This document shows positions 34,063 to 42,910 of a DNA stretch of 64,000 bases, piece by piece (the stretch's first letter is position 1; each line of letters starts with the position of its first letter). A model generated the notes under the pieces. The model did not search any database and was not told the DNA's origin. It worked only from the letters and a program-made list of their open reading frames with translations. This DNA is from Wagnerdoeblera intermedia (GTDB lineage Bacteria; Pseudomonadota; Alphaproteobacteria; Rhodobacterales; Rhodobacteraceae), in assembly GCF_042647465.1 (NCBI RefSeq), contig NZ_JBHRVN010000004.1; one strand, written 5' to 3'. A program made the translations under genes and the position numbers.

Positions 34063-35166
34063 GTGAGCGTTGAAGAAGATCTGCGCCATATGGCGCATGC
34101 GCTGGCCATGGCGCGGCGGGGGCTGGGGCGGACCTGGCCGAACCCCGCCGTGGGCTGCGTCATCGTTAAAGACGGACGTGTTCTGGGGCGCGGCACCACG
34201 GCGCCGGGCGGTCGGCCTCATGCCGAACCCCAGGCTCTGGCCCAGGCGGGCGAGGCCGCCCGCGGCGCGACCGCCTATGTCACCCTCGAGCCCTGTGCCC
34301 ATACCGGCAAAACCGGCCCCTGTGCAGAGGCCCTGGTGCGGGCGGGCGTGGCGCGGGTCGTCTCGGCCCTTCAGGACCCGGATCCTCGGGTGGCGGGGCG
34401 CGGACACGACATTCTGCGCCGCGCCGGGATTTCTGTGACGACCGGAGTGCTGGCCGCAGAGGCGGCGGCGCTGCAGGAAGGCTTTCTCTCGCGGATCACC
34501 CTTGGGCGGCCCATGCTTCGGCTGAAGCTGGCTCTGACGCTCGACGGGCGTATTGCCACCGTAAGCGGTGAAAGCCGCTGGATCACCGGGCCTGAGGCGC
34601 GGGCGCGGGTGCATCTGATGCGGGCGGAACATGATGCGGTGATGATCGGCGCCGGAACCGCCCGGGCGGATGATCCTGAACTGACCCTTCGCCTTGCGGG
34701 ATATGACCACCGGCCGGTGCGGATTGTGGTGTCGGGGCGTCTCGATCTGCCGCGGGGCGGACAGATGGAGGCATCGATCCCTCAGGGGCGGTTCGTGCTG
34801 ATCCACGGGCCGCAGGCCCCGCAGGAGGCGCGAGACCACTGGATGAACTCCGGCGCAGAACTGATTGAGATTAAAGAGCAATCAGATGGCGCCGTTTCAC
34901 CCGCAGCGCTGATGCGCGCCCTGGGGGATCTGGGCCTGACGCGTGTCTTTTGCGAAGGCGGCGGGGCCTTTGCTGCCGGGCTTATACGGGCCGGTCTGGT
35001 GGACCGGCTCGAGGTATTCAGCGCCGGTCTTCTGATGGGCGCGGATGGCCGCGCGGGCCTGGGCGAACTCGGCCTGAGTGCTCTCGCGGATGCGCCGCGT
35101 TTTCACCTGAGCCGTTCGCAGCAGATCGGCGCAGACCTCTGGCAAAGCTGGAGCCGCAGCGCATGA
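34063..35166 (+). CDS. ribD: Bifunctional riboflavin biosynthesis deaminase/reductase RibD
   Basis: The 367-residue protein performs two steps of riboflavin synthesis. The N-terminal deaminase domain has the zinc ligands in GRPHAEPQAL and PCAHTGKTGPCAEALV. The C-terminal reductase domain begins near residue 148 with LRLKLALTLDGRIAT and includes the ESRWITGPEAR and VMIGAGTARADDPELTLR blocks. It starts with GTG 12 bases after nrdR and overlaps the thioesterase gene by 4 nt. The other rib genes are not here. Confidence 0.96.
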   Translation: MSVEEDLRHMAHALAMARRGLGRTWPNPAVGCVIVKDGRVLGRGTTAPGGRPHAEPQALAQAGEAARGATAYVTLEPCAHTGKTGPCAEALVRAGVARVVSALQDPDPRVAGRGHDILRRAGISVTTGVLAAEAAALQEGFLSRITLGRPMLRLKLALTLDGRIATVSGESRWITGPEARARVHLMRAEHDAVMIGAGTARADDPELTLRLAGYDHRPVRIVVSGRLDLPRGGQMEASIPQGRFVLIHGPQAPQEARDHWMNSGAELIEIKEQSDGAVSPAALMRALGDLGLTRVFCEGGGAFAAGLIRAGLVDRLEVFSAGLLMGADGRAGLGELGLSALADAPRFHLSRSQQIGADLWQSWSRSA

Positions 35167-35603
35167 GCCGTCTGCCCCCCTCACGCCGGGCCGATTATCC
35201 GGTTTTTGAGGCGCTGGCGCTTCGCTGGGATGACAATGACATCTACGGCCATCTCAACAATACCGTGCATTACCGGCTGACGGATACGGCGGTCAATCAA
35301 TGGCTTTTGCGGGCAGGGCTGCTGGATCTGCACCATTCAGAGCATCTGAATATGGTGGTCGAGACCGGCTGTCGCTTTCACGCAGAGGCCGGATTTCCCG
35401 ACCGCGTTACGGCAGGTCTGCGGGTGGATCACATCGGCGGCTCCTCCGTGCGCTGGCAGATCGGACTTTTCCGCAATGACGATGACAGTGCCTTTGCGGA
35501 TCTGAGCTTCACCAATGTCCGCGCAGGGCGGATTTCCCGCCGCCCCGAGCCGCTGCCGGAGAGCCATCGTCTGGCCCTCTCCGCGCTGATGAAGAAGGGC
35601 TAA
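35163..35603 (+). CDS. Acyl-CoA thioesterase, 4HBT (hot-dog) family
   Basis: The 146-residue protein has the hot-dog fold signature of 4-hydroxybenzoyl-CoA-type thioesterases: LRWDDNDIYGHLNNTVHYRL near residue 18, with the conserved Asp before GHLNN. Such enzymes hydrolyse short- or medium-chain acyl-CoA or acyl-ACP in the cytoplasm; the substrate is unknown. The ATG at 35163 overlaps the ribD stop by 4 nt, so it is part of the nrdR-ribD transcription unit, although no link to riboflavin is evident. Confidence 0.88.
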   Translation: MSRLPPSRRADYPVFEALALRWDDNDIYGHLNNTVHYRLTDTAVNQWLLRAGLLDLHHSEHLNMVVETGCRFHAEAGFPDRVTAGLRVDHIGGSSVRWQIGLFRNDDDSAFADLSFTNVRAGRISRRPEPLPESHRLALSALMKKG

Positions 35604-35756
35604 GTCCCTGCGCGCGCTTCTTGTCATCGCCTAGCTCTGCGGCTAGGGTTTCGCACGCTTTCCGGCTGCAGTCCTGCTGTGGCGGAGTAAGATTTACGAT
35701 CGGGCCTGCGGCCCGCCTCAGGCGGTGCCGCACAGCCCGCAGAAAGGACCGAACAG

Positions 35757-36083
35757 ATGTTCGCAACTCCCGCATTCGCTCAGGCCGCCGGTGGTGGTGC
35801 AGCCAGCGCCGTGACCAGCTTCCTGCCGCTGATCCTGATCTTCGGGATCATGTATTTCCTGCTGATCCGTCCGCAGCAGAAGAAGATGAAAGAGCACCGC
35901 GCTATGGTTGAAGCGCTGCGCAAAGGCGACAGCGTTCTGACCCAGGGCGGCATCATCGGCAAAGTGACCCGCGTCAAAGAAGACGGCGAGATCGAAGTCG
36001 AAATCGCAGAAGGCGTGAAAGTCCGCGTTCTCAAAGCGACCATCGCTCAGGTGATCAACCGCACTGAGGCGGCTGCGGCCTGA
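35757..36083 (+). CDS. yajC: Preprotein translocase subunit YajC
   Basis: The 108-residue single-span inner-membrane protein is an accessory of the SecDF-YajC complex. The hydrophobic span LPLILIFGIMYFLLIRPQQK near residue 23 ends in the conserved RPQQKK motif, and the cytoplasmic tail starts RAMVEALRKGD. Its codon use is strongly biased, as in highly expressed genes. Uncommonly for this group of bacteria, secD and secF do not follow: a terminator and then a TauE/SafE gene stand in their place. Confidence 0.95.
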   Translation: MFATPAFAQAAGGGAASAVTSFLPLILIFGIMYFLLIRPQQKKMKEHRAMVEALRKGDSVLTQGGIIGKVTRVKEDGEIEVEIAEGVKVRVLKATIAQVINRTEAAAA

Positions 36084-36107
36084 TCCGCCTGGCGCGTGAA
36101 CTCTCCG

Positions 36108-36138
36108 GCGCAGCGGTCACAGCCGCTGCGCTTTTTTA
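36108..36138 (+). terminator. Terminator after yajC
   Basis: A perfect hairpin GCGCAGCGG-TCACAG-CCGCTGCGC is followed by six T residues 24 bases behind the yajC stop. yajC is therefore transcribed alone. Confidence 0.9.
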
Positions 36139-36216
36139 TATCCCCGTCCGGCCGCTCTTGCATTTCCGCCGCACCCGCTTCATCGATTTGAGCGACAGCG
36201 GCGACGGGACGGGTCC

Positions 36217-36984
36217 ATGTTTGATATTTTCCTTTCTGATCTGGCGCTTGCCGCTGAGACGCCGGGTCTGTCCTGGCTGATTGCGGCGGCCTTTATGGCC
36301 GGGCTGACGCGGGGCTTTGCGGGCTTCGGCTCGGGCCTTGTTTTTATGCCTTTCGCGGGAGCCGTGCTGCCCCCTGCTCAGGCGGTGGCAGTGGTGGTGG
36401 TCATGGATCTGATCGGCTCGCTCGCCAATATTCCGGGGGCTGTGCGGCTTGCACGCTGGCAGGATCTGAAATGGCTGGGAATCGCGCTGATCCCCGGAGT
36501 GCTGGCCGGGCTGTGGCTGTTGTTCTGGATCGAGCCGCTGGTCTTTCGCTGGGGCGTGAGCCTTCTGGCTCTGAGCACCGTTGCGGCCCTCATCTGCGGC
36601 TGGCAGTGGCGCGGGCGGCGGGGCATTCCCGAGACCATGGGCGTGGGCTTTCTGGCCGGTATCTTTGGCGGGGCGACCGCACTGCCGGGGCCGCCGGTGA
36701 TCCTGTTTTATCTCTCCAGCCAGCTTCCGGTTCAGGTGATGCGGGCTACGATGACGATTTTCATGGTCAGCGTGGATCTGCTGCTGGGCATTTCGCTTGG
36801 CCTCACGGGGCAGATCGGGTCAGGGCTTGTGGCCCTTGCAGTCATCCTGCTCGTCCCCTTCGGGCTTGGGAATGCGATTGGCTCATTTTTGTTCCGGCCC
36901 GAACGCGTTAAGATCTATAAAGTGGGATCGTGGCTTGTGATCGGAGCGTCAGCGCTTTATGGGCTGCCAATCTGGCAGGGCTGA
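36217..36984 (+). CDS. TauE/SafE family permease (second copy)
   Basis: The 255-residue membrane protein has about eight spans, with the family repeat blocks FMAGLTRGFAGFGSGLVFMP near residue 26 and LAGIFGGATALPGPPVILFY near residue 147. It is only distantly similar to the family member at 15301. The substrate is unknown. It sits between yajC and the Mth938-domain gene, where related bacteria typically carry secD and secF, and the next gene follows after 69 bases. Confidence 0.88.
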   Translation: MFDIFLSDLALAAETPGLSWLIAAAFMAGLTRGFAGFGSGLVFMPFAGAVLPPAQAVAVVVVMDLIGSLANIPGAVRLARWQDLKWLGIALIPGVLAGLWLLFWIEPLVFRWGVSLLALSTVAALICGWQWRGRRGIPETMGVGFLAGIFGGATALPGPPVILFYLSSQLPVQVMRATMTIFMVSVDLLLGISLGLTGQIGSGLVALAVILLVPFGLGNAIGSFLFRPERVKIYKVGSWLVIGASALYGLPIWQG

Positions 36985-37053
36985 GGCGATCTGCGGCTGT
37001 GCAGGCGTCACCGGAGCCGATTGGATGCTGTGGTTTACTGAAAAGGCGGGCGG

Positions 37054-37407
37054 ATGAAACTCACGGAAGTGCAGTTCGGGGCGCTGAAACCCATCGACGG
37101 CTATGGTCCGGGCTTCTTCCGCGTCGGCGGTGAGGTATTTCAGGGCGCGGTTCTCGTCACCCCGGAGGGCACGAAGCCCTGGAGCGGCAGCGCCGATCCG
37201 GCAGAGCTTCTGGCGCTGCACGGCAGCGTCGATGTGATTTTCTACGGTGCCGGCGCCGATGTGGCCCATCCCCCCAAAGCCCTGCGTGAAGCCCTTGAGG
37301 CTGCAGGTATCGGTCTTGAGCCGATGAGCACCTCTGCGGCGGCGCGGGCTTATAACGTCTGCCTCTCGGAAGGCCGCCGGATCGCGGCTGCGCTTTTGCC
37401 GGTCTGA
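37054..37407 (+). CDS. Mth938-like domain protein (DUF498, NDUFAF3 homologue)
   Basis: The 117-residue protein matches the Mth938/NDUFAF3 family: the GYGPGFFRVGGEVFQGAVLV block near residue 15, then VIFYGAGADVAHPP and MSTSAAARAYNVCLSEGRR. The mitochondrial homologue is a complex I assembly factor; the bacterial role is not established. Its length and its place immediately before ccmA correspond to orf117 of the R. capsulatus hel locus as I recall it. ccmA starts eight bases after its stop, so the two are co-transcribed. Confidence 0.88.
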   Translation: MKLTEVQFGALKPIDGYGPGFFRVGGEVFQGAVLVTPEGTKPWSGSADPAELLALHGSVDVIFYGAGADVAHPPKALREALEAAGIGLEPMSTSAAARAYNVCLSEGRRIAAALLPV

Positions 37408-37414
37408 GGCGCGG

Positions 37415-38047
37415 ATGCTCAGCCTTCGCAATTTCACGGTGGCCCGCGGCGGCATTGCGGTGCTCGAAGGCGTCAGCCTGACGCTGGGCGCCGGAGAGGC
37501 GCTTGTGCTGCGCGGACCGAACGGTCTTGGCAAAACCACGCTTCTGCGCACCATCGCCGGATTGCAGCCCGCCATGGCCGGAGAGATCGACGCCGATCCC
37601 GAGACCCTGGCCTATGCAAGCCATGCAGACGGGGTGAAGCCCACGCTGAGCGTGCTGGAGAACCTGCGGTTCTGGGCCTCTGTTTTCGGGCAGGGAGAGG
37701 AGGCGATCGCGGCAGCGCTCAGCGCGATGGATCTCGAAAAGCTCACCGATCGGCCGGCGCAGAACCTGTCTGCGGGGCAAAAGCGCCGCCTGGGTCTGGC
37801 GCGGCTTGCGGTGACGGGGCGGGCGGTCTGGCTGCTGGATGAGCCCACGGTTTCGCTCGACGCGGCGTCAGTGGGGCTTTTTGCCGCAATGGTAAAGCGT
37901 CACCTCGCCAGCGGCGGTGCGGCTGTGTTAGCGACACATATCGACCTGGGGCTTGAGACAGCGACAGTGCTGGATCTTAGCCCCTTTCGGGCCCGTCCAC
38001 CCTCTGAGGGTGGCATGGGCGGCGCTTTCGACGAGGCTTTTCTGTGA
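37415..38047 (+). CDS. ccmA: Cytochrome c maturation ABC transporter ATPase CcmA (HelA)
   Basis: The 210-residue ATPase powers release of holo-CcmE from the CcmABCD complex during cytochrome c biogenesis. It shows Walker A RGPNGLGKTTLLRTIAGL near residue 31, the signature LSAGQKRRLGLARL near residue 120 and Walker B VWLLDEPTVSLD. It is the first ccm gene. ccmB follows after 43 bases. Confidence 0.95.
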   Translation: MLSLRNFTVARGGIAVLEGVSLTLGAGEALVLRGPNGLGKTTLLRTIAGLQPAMAGEIDADPETLAYASHADGVKPTLSVLENLRFWASVFGQGEEAIAAALSAMDLEKLTDRPAQNLSAGQKRRLGLARLAVTGRAVWLLDEPTVSLDAASVGLFAAMVKRHLASGGAAVLATHIDLGLETATVLDLSPFRARPPSEGGMGGAFDEAFL

Positions 38048-38090
38048 TCCTGTGCCGGTTCAAACCTGATCTTTCTTTACGGGAGCGCTC

Positions 38091-38747
38091 ATGCTCGCAT
38101 TGCTGATCCGTGATCTTCGCATCTCGGTTCGCGCGGGTGGTGGCTTTGGCCTCGGTCTCGGCTTTTTTCTGATTATCTGTGTACTTGTGCCGCTGGGTGT
38201 GGGTCCGGACCGTGAGGTTCTGGGTCCGGCCGCTCCGGGAATTCTGTGGGTTGGCGCTCTGCTCGCCTGTCTGCTGTCGCTCGACCGTATTTTCGCGCTG
38301 GACTATGAAGACGGCTCGCTGGACCTGCTGGCCACGGCGCCGCTGCCACTGGAGGCGGTGGTCTTCATCAAGGCGCTGGTGCACTGGCTCACCACGGGGC
38401 TGCCGCTGGTGCTGATCTCGCCGCTTCTTGGCATTCTGCTGCATCTGCCCGATGCGGCCCAGGGCTGGCTGATGCTGTCTTTGCTGTTGGGCACGCCGGC
38501 TTTGTCGGTGCTGGGGGCCTTTGGCGCCTCGCTGACGGTGGGGCTGCGACGCGGAGGGCTGTTGCTCTCGCTGCTGGTTCTGCCACTTTACATGCCGACA
38601 CTTATCTTCGGTGCCGAGGTGATCCGCCGCGGTGCTCTGGGGATGGATGTTTCGACACCGCTGGCGCTGCTGGCAGGGATTTCACTGGGTTCGGTGGCAC
38701 TTTTGCCTTTCGCCGCCGCTGCCGCTTTGCGCATCAACCTGCGCTGA
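38091..38747 (+). CDS. ccmB: Heme exporter protein CcmB (HelB)
   Basis: The 218-residue protein has six membrane spans and is the permease-like partner of CcmA and CcmC. The N-terminus ALLIRDLRISVRAGGG and the loop FALDYEDGSLDLLATAPLPL near residue 64 are typical of CcmB. Length matches the family. A GGGAGCG ribosome-binding site precedes the ATG. Confidence 0.95.
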   Translation: MLALLIRDLRISVRAGGGFGLGLGFFLIICVLVPLGVGPDREVLGPAAPGILWVGALLACLLSLDRIFALDYEDGSLDLLATAPLPLEAVVFIKALVHWLTTGLPLVLISPLLGILLHLPDAAQGWLMLSLLLGTPALSVLGAFGASLTVGLRRGGLLLSLLVLPLYMPTLIFGAEVIRRGALGMDVSTPLALLAGISLGSVALLPFAAAAALRINLR

Positions 38748-38800
38748 GGGGTGGAGGGCAACCCATAAGACGCCGCGGCCTGCGGCGGGAAGGAGGGGGA

Positions 38801-39529
38801 ATGTCACTTTGGGATTACGCGAACCCCCGGAAGTTTATGGAGACTTCCGCGAAGGTTCTGCCGCTGATCTGGGCGCTCGCGGGCATAAGTCTGACTGTGG
38901 GTCTGATCTGGGGCTTTTTCTTTACCCCCGACGACTACAAACAGGGCTCGACGGTCCGGATCATCTATCTGCATGTGCCCGCCGCGATGATGGCAATCAA
39001 TGCCTGGGTGATGATGCTGGTCGCCTCGCTGATCTGGCTGATCCGGCGGCACCATGTTTCGGCCCTGGCCGCGCGGGCGGCTGCGCCTGCTGGGATGGTT
39101 TTCACGCTGATCGCTCTGGCGACCGGGGCTTTCTGGGGCCAGCCGATGTGGGGCACCTGGTGGGAATGGGACCCGCGGCTGACGGCTTTTCTGATCCTGT
39201 TTCTGTTCTACATAGGCTATATCGCCTTCTGGCAGGCCATTGAGGACCCGGACACCGCCGCAGATCTGACGGGCATTTTGTGCCTTGTCGGCTCAGTCTT
39301 TGCGGTTCTGTCGCGCTATGCGGTGAATTTCTGGAACCAGGGTCTGCACCAGGGCGCGTCGCTCAGCCTTGATAAGAAAGAAAACGTCTCGGATGTGTTC
39401 TGGTATCCGCTGCTGGTCTGCATCGCCGGTTTTGTGCTGCTCTTTGTGGCCCTGGTGCTCACGCGGACGCGCACTGAGATCCGTATGCGGCGCATCCGCG
39501 CCCTCGAAGCACGGGAGCGTCTGGTATGA
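38801..39529 (+). CDS. ccmC: Heme ABC transporter permease CcmC (HelC)
   Basis: The 242-residue protein with six spans loads heme onto CcmE at the periplasmic face. The tryptophan-rich WWD-type motif is seen in QPMWGTWWEWDPRLTAFLIL near residue 116, and the flanking heme-ligand His residues are in IYLHVPAAMMA near residue 53 and in the FWNQGLHQGAS loop near residue 178. It follows a GGAGGGGG ribosome-binding site and overlaps ccmD. Confidence 0.96.
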   Translation: MSLWDYANPRKFMETSAKVLPLIWALAGISLTVGLIWGFFFTPDDYKQGSTVRIIYLHVPAAMMAINAWVMMLVASLIWLIRRHHVSALAARAAAPAGMVFTLIALATGAFWGQPMWGTWWEWDPRLTAFLILFLFYIGYIAFWQAIEDPDTAADLTGILCLVGSVFAVLSRYAVNFWNQGLHQGASLSLDKKENVSDVFWYPLLVCIAGFVLLFVALVLTRTRTEIRMRRIRALEARERLV

Positions 39530-39687
39530 TGCCTGATCTTGGCAAATACGCCTTCGCCGTTCTGGCCTCTTATGGCTCGGGTCTCGGACTTCTGATCGCC
39601 CTGGTGGTTGCAACCGTGCTGCGTGGCCGTAAAGTGCGCCAGCGCCTTGAGGCGATTGAGAAACGACAGGGACGAACCAATGGCTAA
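39526..39687 (+). CDS. ccmD: Heme exporter protein CcmD
   Basis: A 53-codon gene starts at the ATGA overlap with ccmC and ends inside the start of ccmG. The protein has one membrane span (AVLASYGSGLGLLIALVVA) followed by a basic cytoplasmic tail (RGRKVRQRLEAIEKRQGR), the standard CcmD plan. It matches the size of orf52 in the R. capsulatus hel cluster. An alternative start three bases later is equally possible. CcmD stabilises the CcmABC-CcmE complex. Confidence 0.9.
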   Translation: MMPDLGKYAFAVLASYGSGLGLLIALVVATVLRGRKVRQRLEAIEKRQGRTNG

Positions 39688-40225
39688 GAAGTGGCTGATG
39701 TTTCTGCCGCCCGCTGTTTTTGGCGTGCTGGTGGGGGTTTTCGCAGCCGGAATGTACCGCGAGAACCCGGATGCGCTGCCTTCGGCGCTGATCGGCCGCG
39801 AAGTGCCGGGGTTTGAACTGGCGCAGATGGAAGGGGCACCGCTGCTGACGCCGGAGGCTCTGCGTGAGCCGGGGCTGAAGCTCGTGAACTTCTGGGCGAG
39901 CTGGTGCGCGCCTTGCCGGGTGGAGCATCCTTTCCTCATCGAGATGGCGAATGAGGGGATCAAAATTCACGGTGTGAATTACAAAGATCAGCCTCATCAG
40001 GCGCAGAGCTTCCTGAAAGAGCTTGGCAGCCCCTATACCACCATGGGCGCGGATGCGGCGGGCCGTATGGCGATCAACTGGGGCGTCTATGGCGTTCCGG
40101 AGACCTATCTGATCGACGGCGAGGGCCGCATCCTTCTGCGTCACGCCGGACCCATCACGCGCCAGGAATATGAGCGCGTGGTGCGTCCTGCGATCGATAA
40201 GGCGCTTGGTAAAAACGGCAGTTGA
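39680..40225 (+). CDS. ccmG: Cytochrome c biogenesis thioredoxin CcmG/DsbE (HelX)
   Basis: The 181-residue periplasmic thioredoxin is anchored by an N-terminal span (WLMFLPPAVFGVLVGVFAAG). It reduces apocytochrome c before heme attachment. The redox motif is WCAPC in NFWASWCAPCRVEHP near residue 75, and the cis-Pro segment YGVPETYLID is present. Its start overlaps the end of ccmD, closing the ccmABCDG operon. ccmE, ccmF and ccmH are not in the window. Confidence 0.96.
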   Translation: MAKKWLMFLPPAVFGVLVGVFAAGMYRENPDALPSALIGREVPGFELAQMEGAPLLTPEALREPGLKLVNFWASWCAPCRVEHPFLIEMANEGIKIHGVNYKDQPHQAQSFLKELGSPYTTMGADAAGRMAINWGVYGVPETYLIDGEGRILLRHAGPITRQEYERVVRPAIDKALGKNGS

Positions 40226-40328
40226 GGCTGAGGCTTCGGCGGAGCGGCAAAACTTTTTCAACCCGGTGGAGCGCGACCCGTTCAGCCGGGTTATATCTTT
40301 CGGGATCACAGCAGGGCGGATGGCGGCG

Positions 40329-41267
40329 ATGAGCGGATTACTGGCGCTTCTTGATGATGTGGCGGCGATTGCCAAAGTGGCAGCGGCCTCCGTGGACGAT
40401 ATTGCGGCAGCGGCCGGTAAGGCGGGCAGCAAGGCTGCGGGGATCATCATCGACGATGCGGCGGTAACTCCGAAATATGTCGCAGGCATTCCGGCGGCGC
40501 GGGAACTGCCGATGATCTGGCGCATCGCTCTGGGATCGATCCGCAATAAGCTGGTCTTCCTGCTGCCTGCGCTGATGCTGCTGAATTACTTTTTTCCCAT
40601 CGCGATTACGGTGCTTTTGCTGATGGGCGGTGCCTATCTCTGCTTTGAAGGGGCAGAGAAGGTCGTTCACTGGGTGATGCCGCATCAGACCGATGCCGCC
40701 GCCGCCCATGAGGCCAAAGATCCGGAACGCCTTGAAGAAGAGCGTGTCGCCGGGGCGATTAAAACCGATTTCATCCTCTCGGCTGAGATCATGACCATCT
40801 CACTGGCGCAGATCCCGGAATTCCCGGTCTGGATGGAAATCATTGCGCTTGCGGTCGTGGCCTTAGCGGTGACGGCGGTGGTTTACGGTGCAGTGGCGCT
40901 GATCGTGAAGATGGATGATGCCGGCGTCTATATCGCGGCCCACGGGCGGCTGGCTGCAACCCGCAGCTTCGGGCGGATGCTGGTGAAGGGGATGCCGGTT
41001 GTGATGACCGCGCTGTCGATCATCGGCACGTTTGCGATGCTCTGGGTGGGGGGCTCGATCATTACGCACAGCCTGCACCAACTCGGCTGGCATCTGCCCT
41101 ATGAGGCGATCGAGAGCTTTGCCGCCGGCTATTCGGCCCCGGGCAGCTTTCTGCGCTGGCTCATCGTGGCAGCGCTGGACGGGGTGATTGGTCTGGTGCT
41201 CGGTCTGCTCCTTATACCTGTGGTTGAAAAGCTTCTGAAGCCGCTCTTTGGCAGCAAGGCGCATTAA
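40329..41267 (+). CDS. DUF808 (YedI-like) membrane protein
   Basis: The 312-residue protein begins with the family hallmark SGLLALLDDVAAIAKVAAAS and contains the repeated small-residue segment of DUF808. Spans are visible near 85-115, 180-205, 235-260 and 275-300. The function of YedI-type proteins is unknown. The ATG at 40329 matches the normal family N-terminus; another in-frame ATG lies at 40320. It is transcribed in the same direction as the ccm genes but 103 bases downstream, with an imperfect hairpin between. Confidence 0.85.
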   Translation: MSGLLALLDDVAAIAKVAAASVDDIAAAAGKAGSKAAGIIIDDAAVTPKYVAGIPAARELPMIWRIALGSIRNKLVFLLPALMLLNYFFPIAITVLLLMGGAYLCFEGAEKVVHWVMPHQTDAAAAHEAKDPERLEEERVAGAIKTDFILSAEIMTISLAQIPEFPVWMEIIALAVVALAVTAVVYGAVALIVKMDDAGVYIAAHGRLAATRSFGRMLVKGMPVVMTALSIIGTFAMLWVGGSIITHSLHQLGWHLPYEAIESFAAGYSAPGSFLRWLIVAALDGVIGLVLGLLLIPVVEKLLKPLFGSKAH

Positions 41268-41341
41268 AGCCGTCGTTTCGCCCTTGAAGCCCGCCCGTCA
41301 TCCCGACAGACTGCCCGCGACTGAGAGTGGGAGCTTCTTGA

Positions 41342-42403
41342 ATGGTCTGGAACGTTTTTGATGGCCACAATGATCTGCTGCTGCGTCTGGCCCAGGCACC
41401 GGGGCGGCGCGCTGAGATCTGGCTGACCGGAGAGGGCCGCGGGCATCTGGATCTTCCGCGGATGATTGAAGGTGGCTTCGTCGCCGGTTTCTTTGCGATC
41501 TATATCCCCTCGCCGGTGCCTCATGACTCGCCGGATTTTGATGCCGTTATGGCCAACCCGCCCTATAGCCTGCCGCTGCCGGATCTGATCGGCGCCCAGG
41601 CGGCGCAGCCGCTGGCGCTTTCCATGGCGGGGCATCTTCTGTGGATGGAGCGGGCCTCTGAGGGCCGTTTCAAGGTGGTGCGCAGCCGGACAGAGTTGAA
41701 AGACTGCTTGGCCTCGGGTGTCATCGCCGGGATCATGCACATGGAAGGGGCTGAGGCGATTGATGAAAGCCTCGATGCGCTGCACTGCTTCCACGCGCTT
41801 GGCCTGCGCAGCCTGGGTCCGGTCTGGTCGCGACCGACGATCTTTGGCCATGGCGTGCCCTTTGCTTACCCCGGCAATCCTGACACCGGGCCGGGCCTGA
41901 CCGATGCCGGAAAGCGCCTTGTCAAAGAGTGCAATAGCCTTGGGATTATGATCGATCTGAGCCATCTTAACGAGAAGGGCTTTGATGATGTGGCCCGGCT
42001 CTCGGATGCGCCGCTGGTGGCAACCCATTCCAACGCCTGGGCCGTTACGCAATCGACACGCAACCTGACCGACCGGCAGCTCGCGGTGATCCGCGAGAGC
42101 AGAGGCATGGTCGGTCTGAACTTCGCCACCGTCTTCCTGCGCGAGGACGGGCTGCAGGGCGGGGACATCAGTCTTGATGTCATGCTGCGCCATCTCGACC
42201 ATCTGATCACCCATCTCGGCGAAGATCATGTGGGGCTGGGCTCAGACTTTGACGGTGCGGGGATTCCGGACCCGATCAAGGACGTGGCGGGTCTGCCGCG
42301 GCTGACTGGGGCGATGGAGAAGCACGGCTATAACGCAGCGCTGATGAAAAAGCTGACCTGCGACAACTGGGTGTCGCTGCTCGACCGCACCTGGAAAGAC
42401 TGA
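41342..42403 (+). CDS. Membrane dipeptidase family (M19) zinc peptidase
   Basis: The 353-residue protein is a renal-dipeptidase-type metalloenzyme with a TIM-barrel fold. Metal ligands are expected in FDGHNDLLLRL at residue 5, in HMEGAEAID near residue 132, in IDLSHLNEKGF near residue 204 and in ATHSNAWAV near residue 225. LGSDFDGAGIPD completes the active site. It has no signal peptide, so it probably acts in the cytoplasm on dipeptides or related amides. The gene is monocistronic. Confidence 0.92.
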   Translation: MVWNVFDGHNDLLLRLAQAPGRRAEIWLTGEGRGHLDLPRMIEGGFVAGFFAIYIPSPVPHDSPDFDAVMANPPYSLPLPDLIGAQAAQPLALSMAGHLLWMERASEGRFKVVRSRTELKDCLASGVIAGIMHMEGAEAIDESLDALHCFHALGLRSLGPVWSRPTIFGHGVPFAYPGNPDTGPGLTDAGKRLVKECNSLGIMIDLSHLNEKGFDDVARLSDAPLVATHSNAWAVTQSTRNLTDRQLAVIRESRGMVGLNFATVFLREDGLQGGDISLDVMLRHLDHLITHLGEDHVGLGSDFDGAGIPDPIKDVAGLPRLTGAMEKHGYNAALMKKLTCDNWVSLLDRTWKD

Positions 42404-42433
42404 CCCAAAGTGGCCGTCCCCTCGGGGGCGGCG

Positions 42434-42820
42434 TCAGGCCATCCTGTGCAGCAGGATGATGACCCCGAAAATGGCGCCCGCCAGGGCGATGGCCAACAGC
42501 ATCGCCAGCAGCAGTCCGCTCGCGCCAAGACCGAGGATCCACAGGAGGAGAGAGACCTCTTCTCCGCCGAAGAGCCGGGTCATAAAGATCCAGCTGGTGA
42601 TCACGAGGCCGGGCAGAAACAGCAAAATGGCCGCCCCGCGCAAAAAAGCCGTGAGAGCGTCTGAAAACCGTCCAACGGCCAGAACGGCGCGGTGTTCCCT
42701 CAGCTCACGCGGGAAAATCGGCACACCAAGGCGCAGTTTCAGCAGCGTCTGTCCGGCAAGGCTGCGCAACCCCTGAAACGGACCTGTTTTCTGCGGCCCC
42801 AGCAGACGCTGCGCCGTCAT
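42434..42820 (-). CDS. Small hypothetical membrane protein
   Basis: The protein of about 128 residues has two strongly hydrophobic segments in its C-terminal half (ILLFLPGLVITSWIFMTRLF and LLLWILGLGASGLLLAMLLA) with a short acidic turn between, and a basic cytoplasmic N-terminus. I choose ATG at 42820 because a GGGG site is seven bases upstream; in-frame ATGs at 42859 and 42880 are possible. I do not recognise a family. It is next to another small membrane protein gene on the same strand, 90 bases away. Confidence 0.6.
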   Translation of the reverse strand: MTAQRLLGPQKTGPFQGLRSLAGQTLLKLRLGVPIFPRELREHRAVLAVGRFSDALTAFLRGAAILLFLPGLVITSWIFMTRLFGGEEVSLLLWILGLGASGLLLAMLLAIALAGAIFGVIILLHRMA

Positions 42821-42910
42821 GGCCCTACCCCGGGAAATGCTGTGTTTTTTTCGGGTCATCTCAGGGTCATATCGCAGCAAAAAGGGCAGGGCGTCCGTCT
42901 GTGGCGGGCG

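Noticed and set aside
33349..34881. A 510-codon open frame antisense to nrdR and ribD
   Set aside because: Both sense genes are clear; the antisense product has no recognisable family and shows shadow-frame composition.
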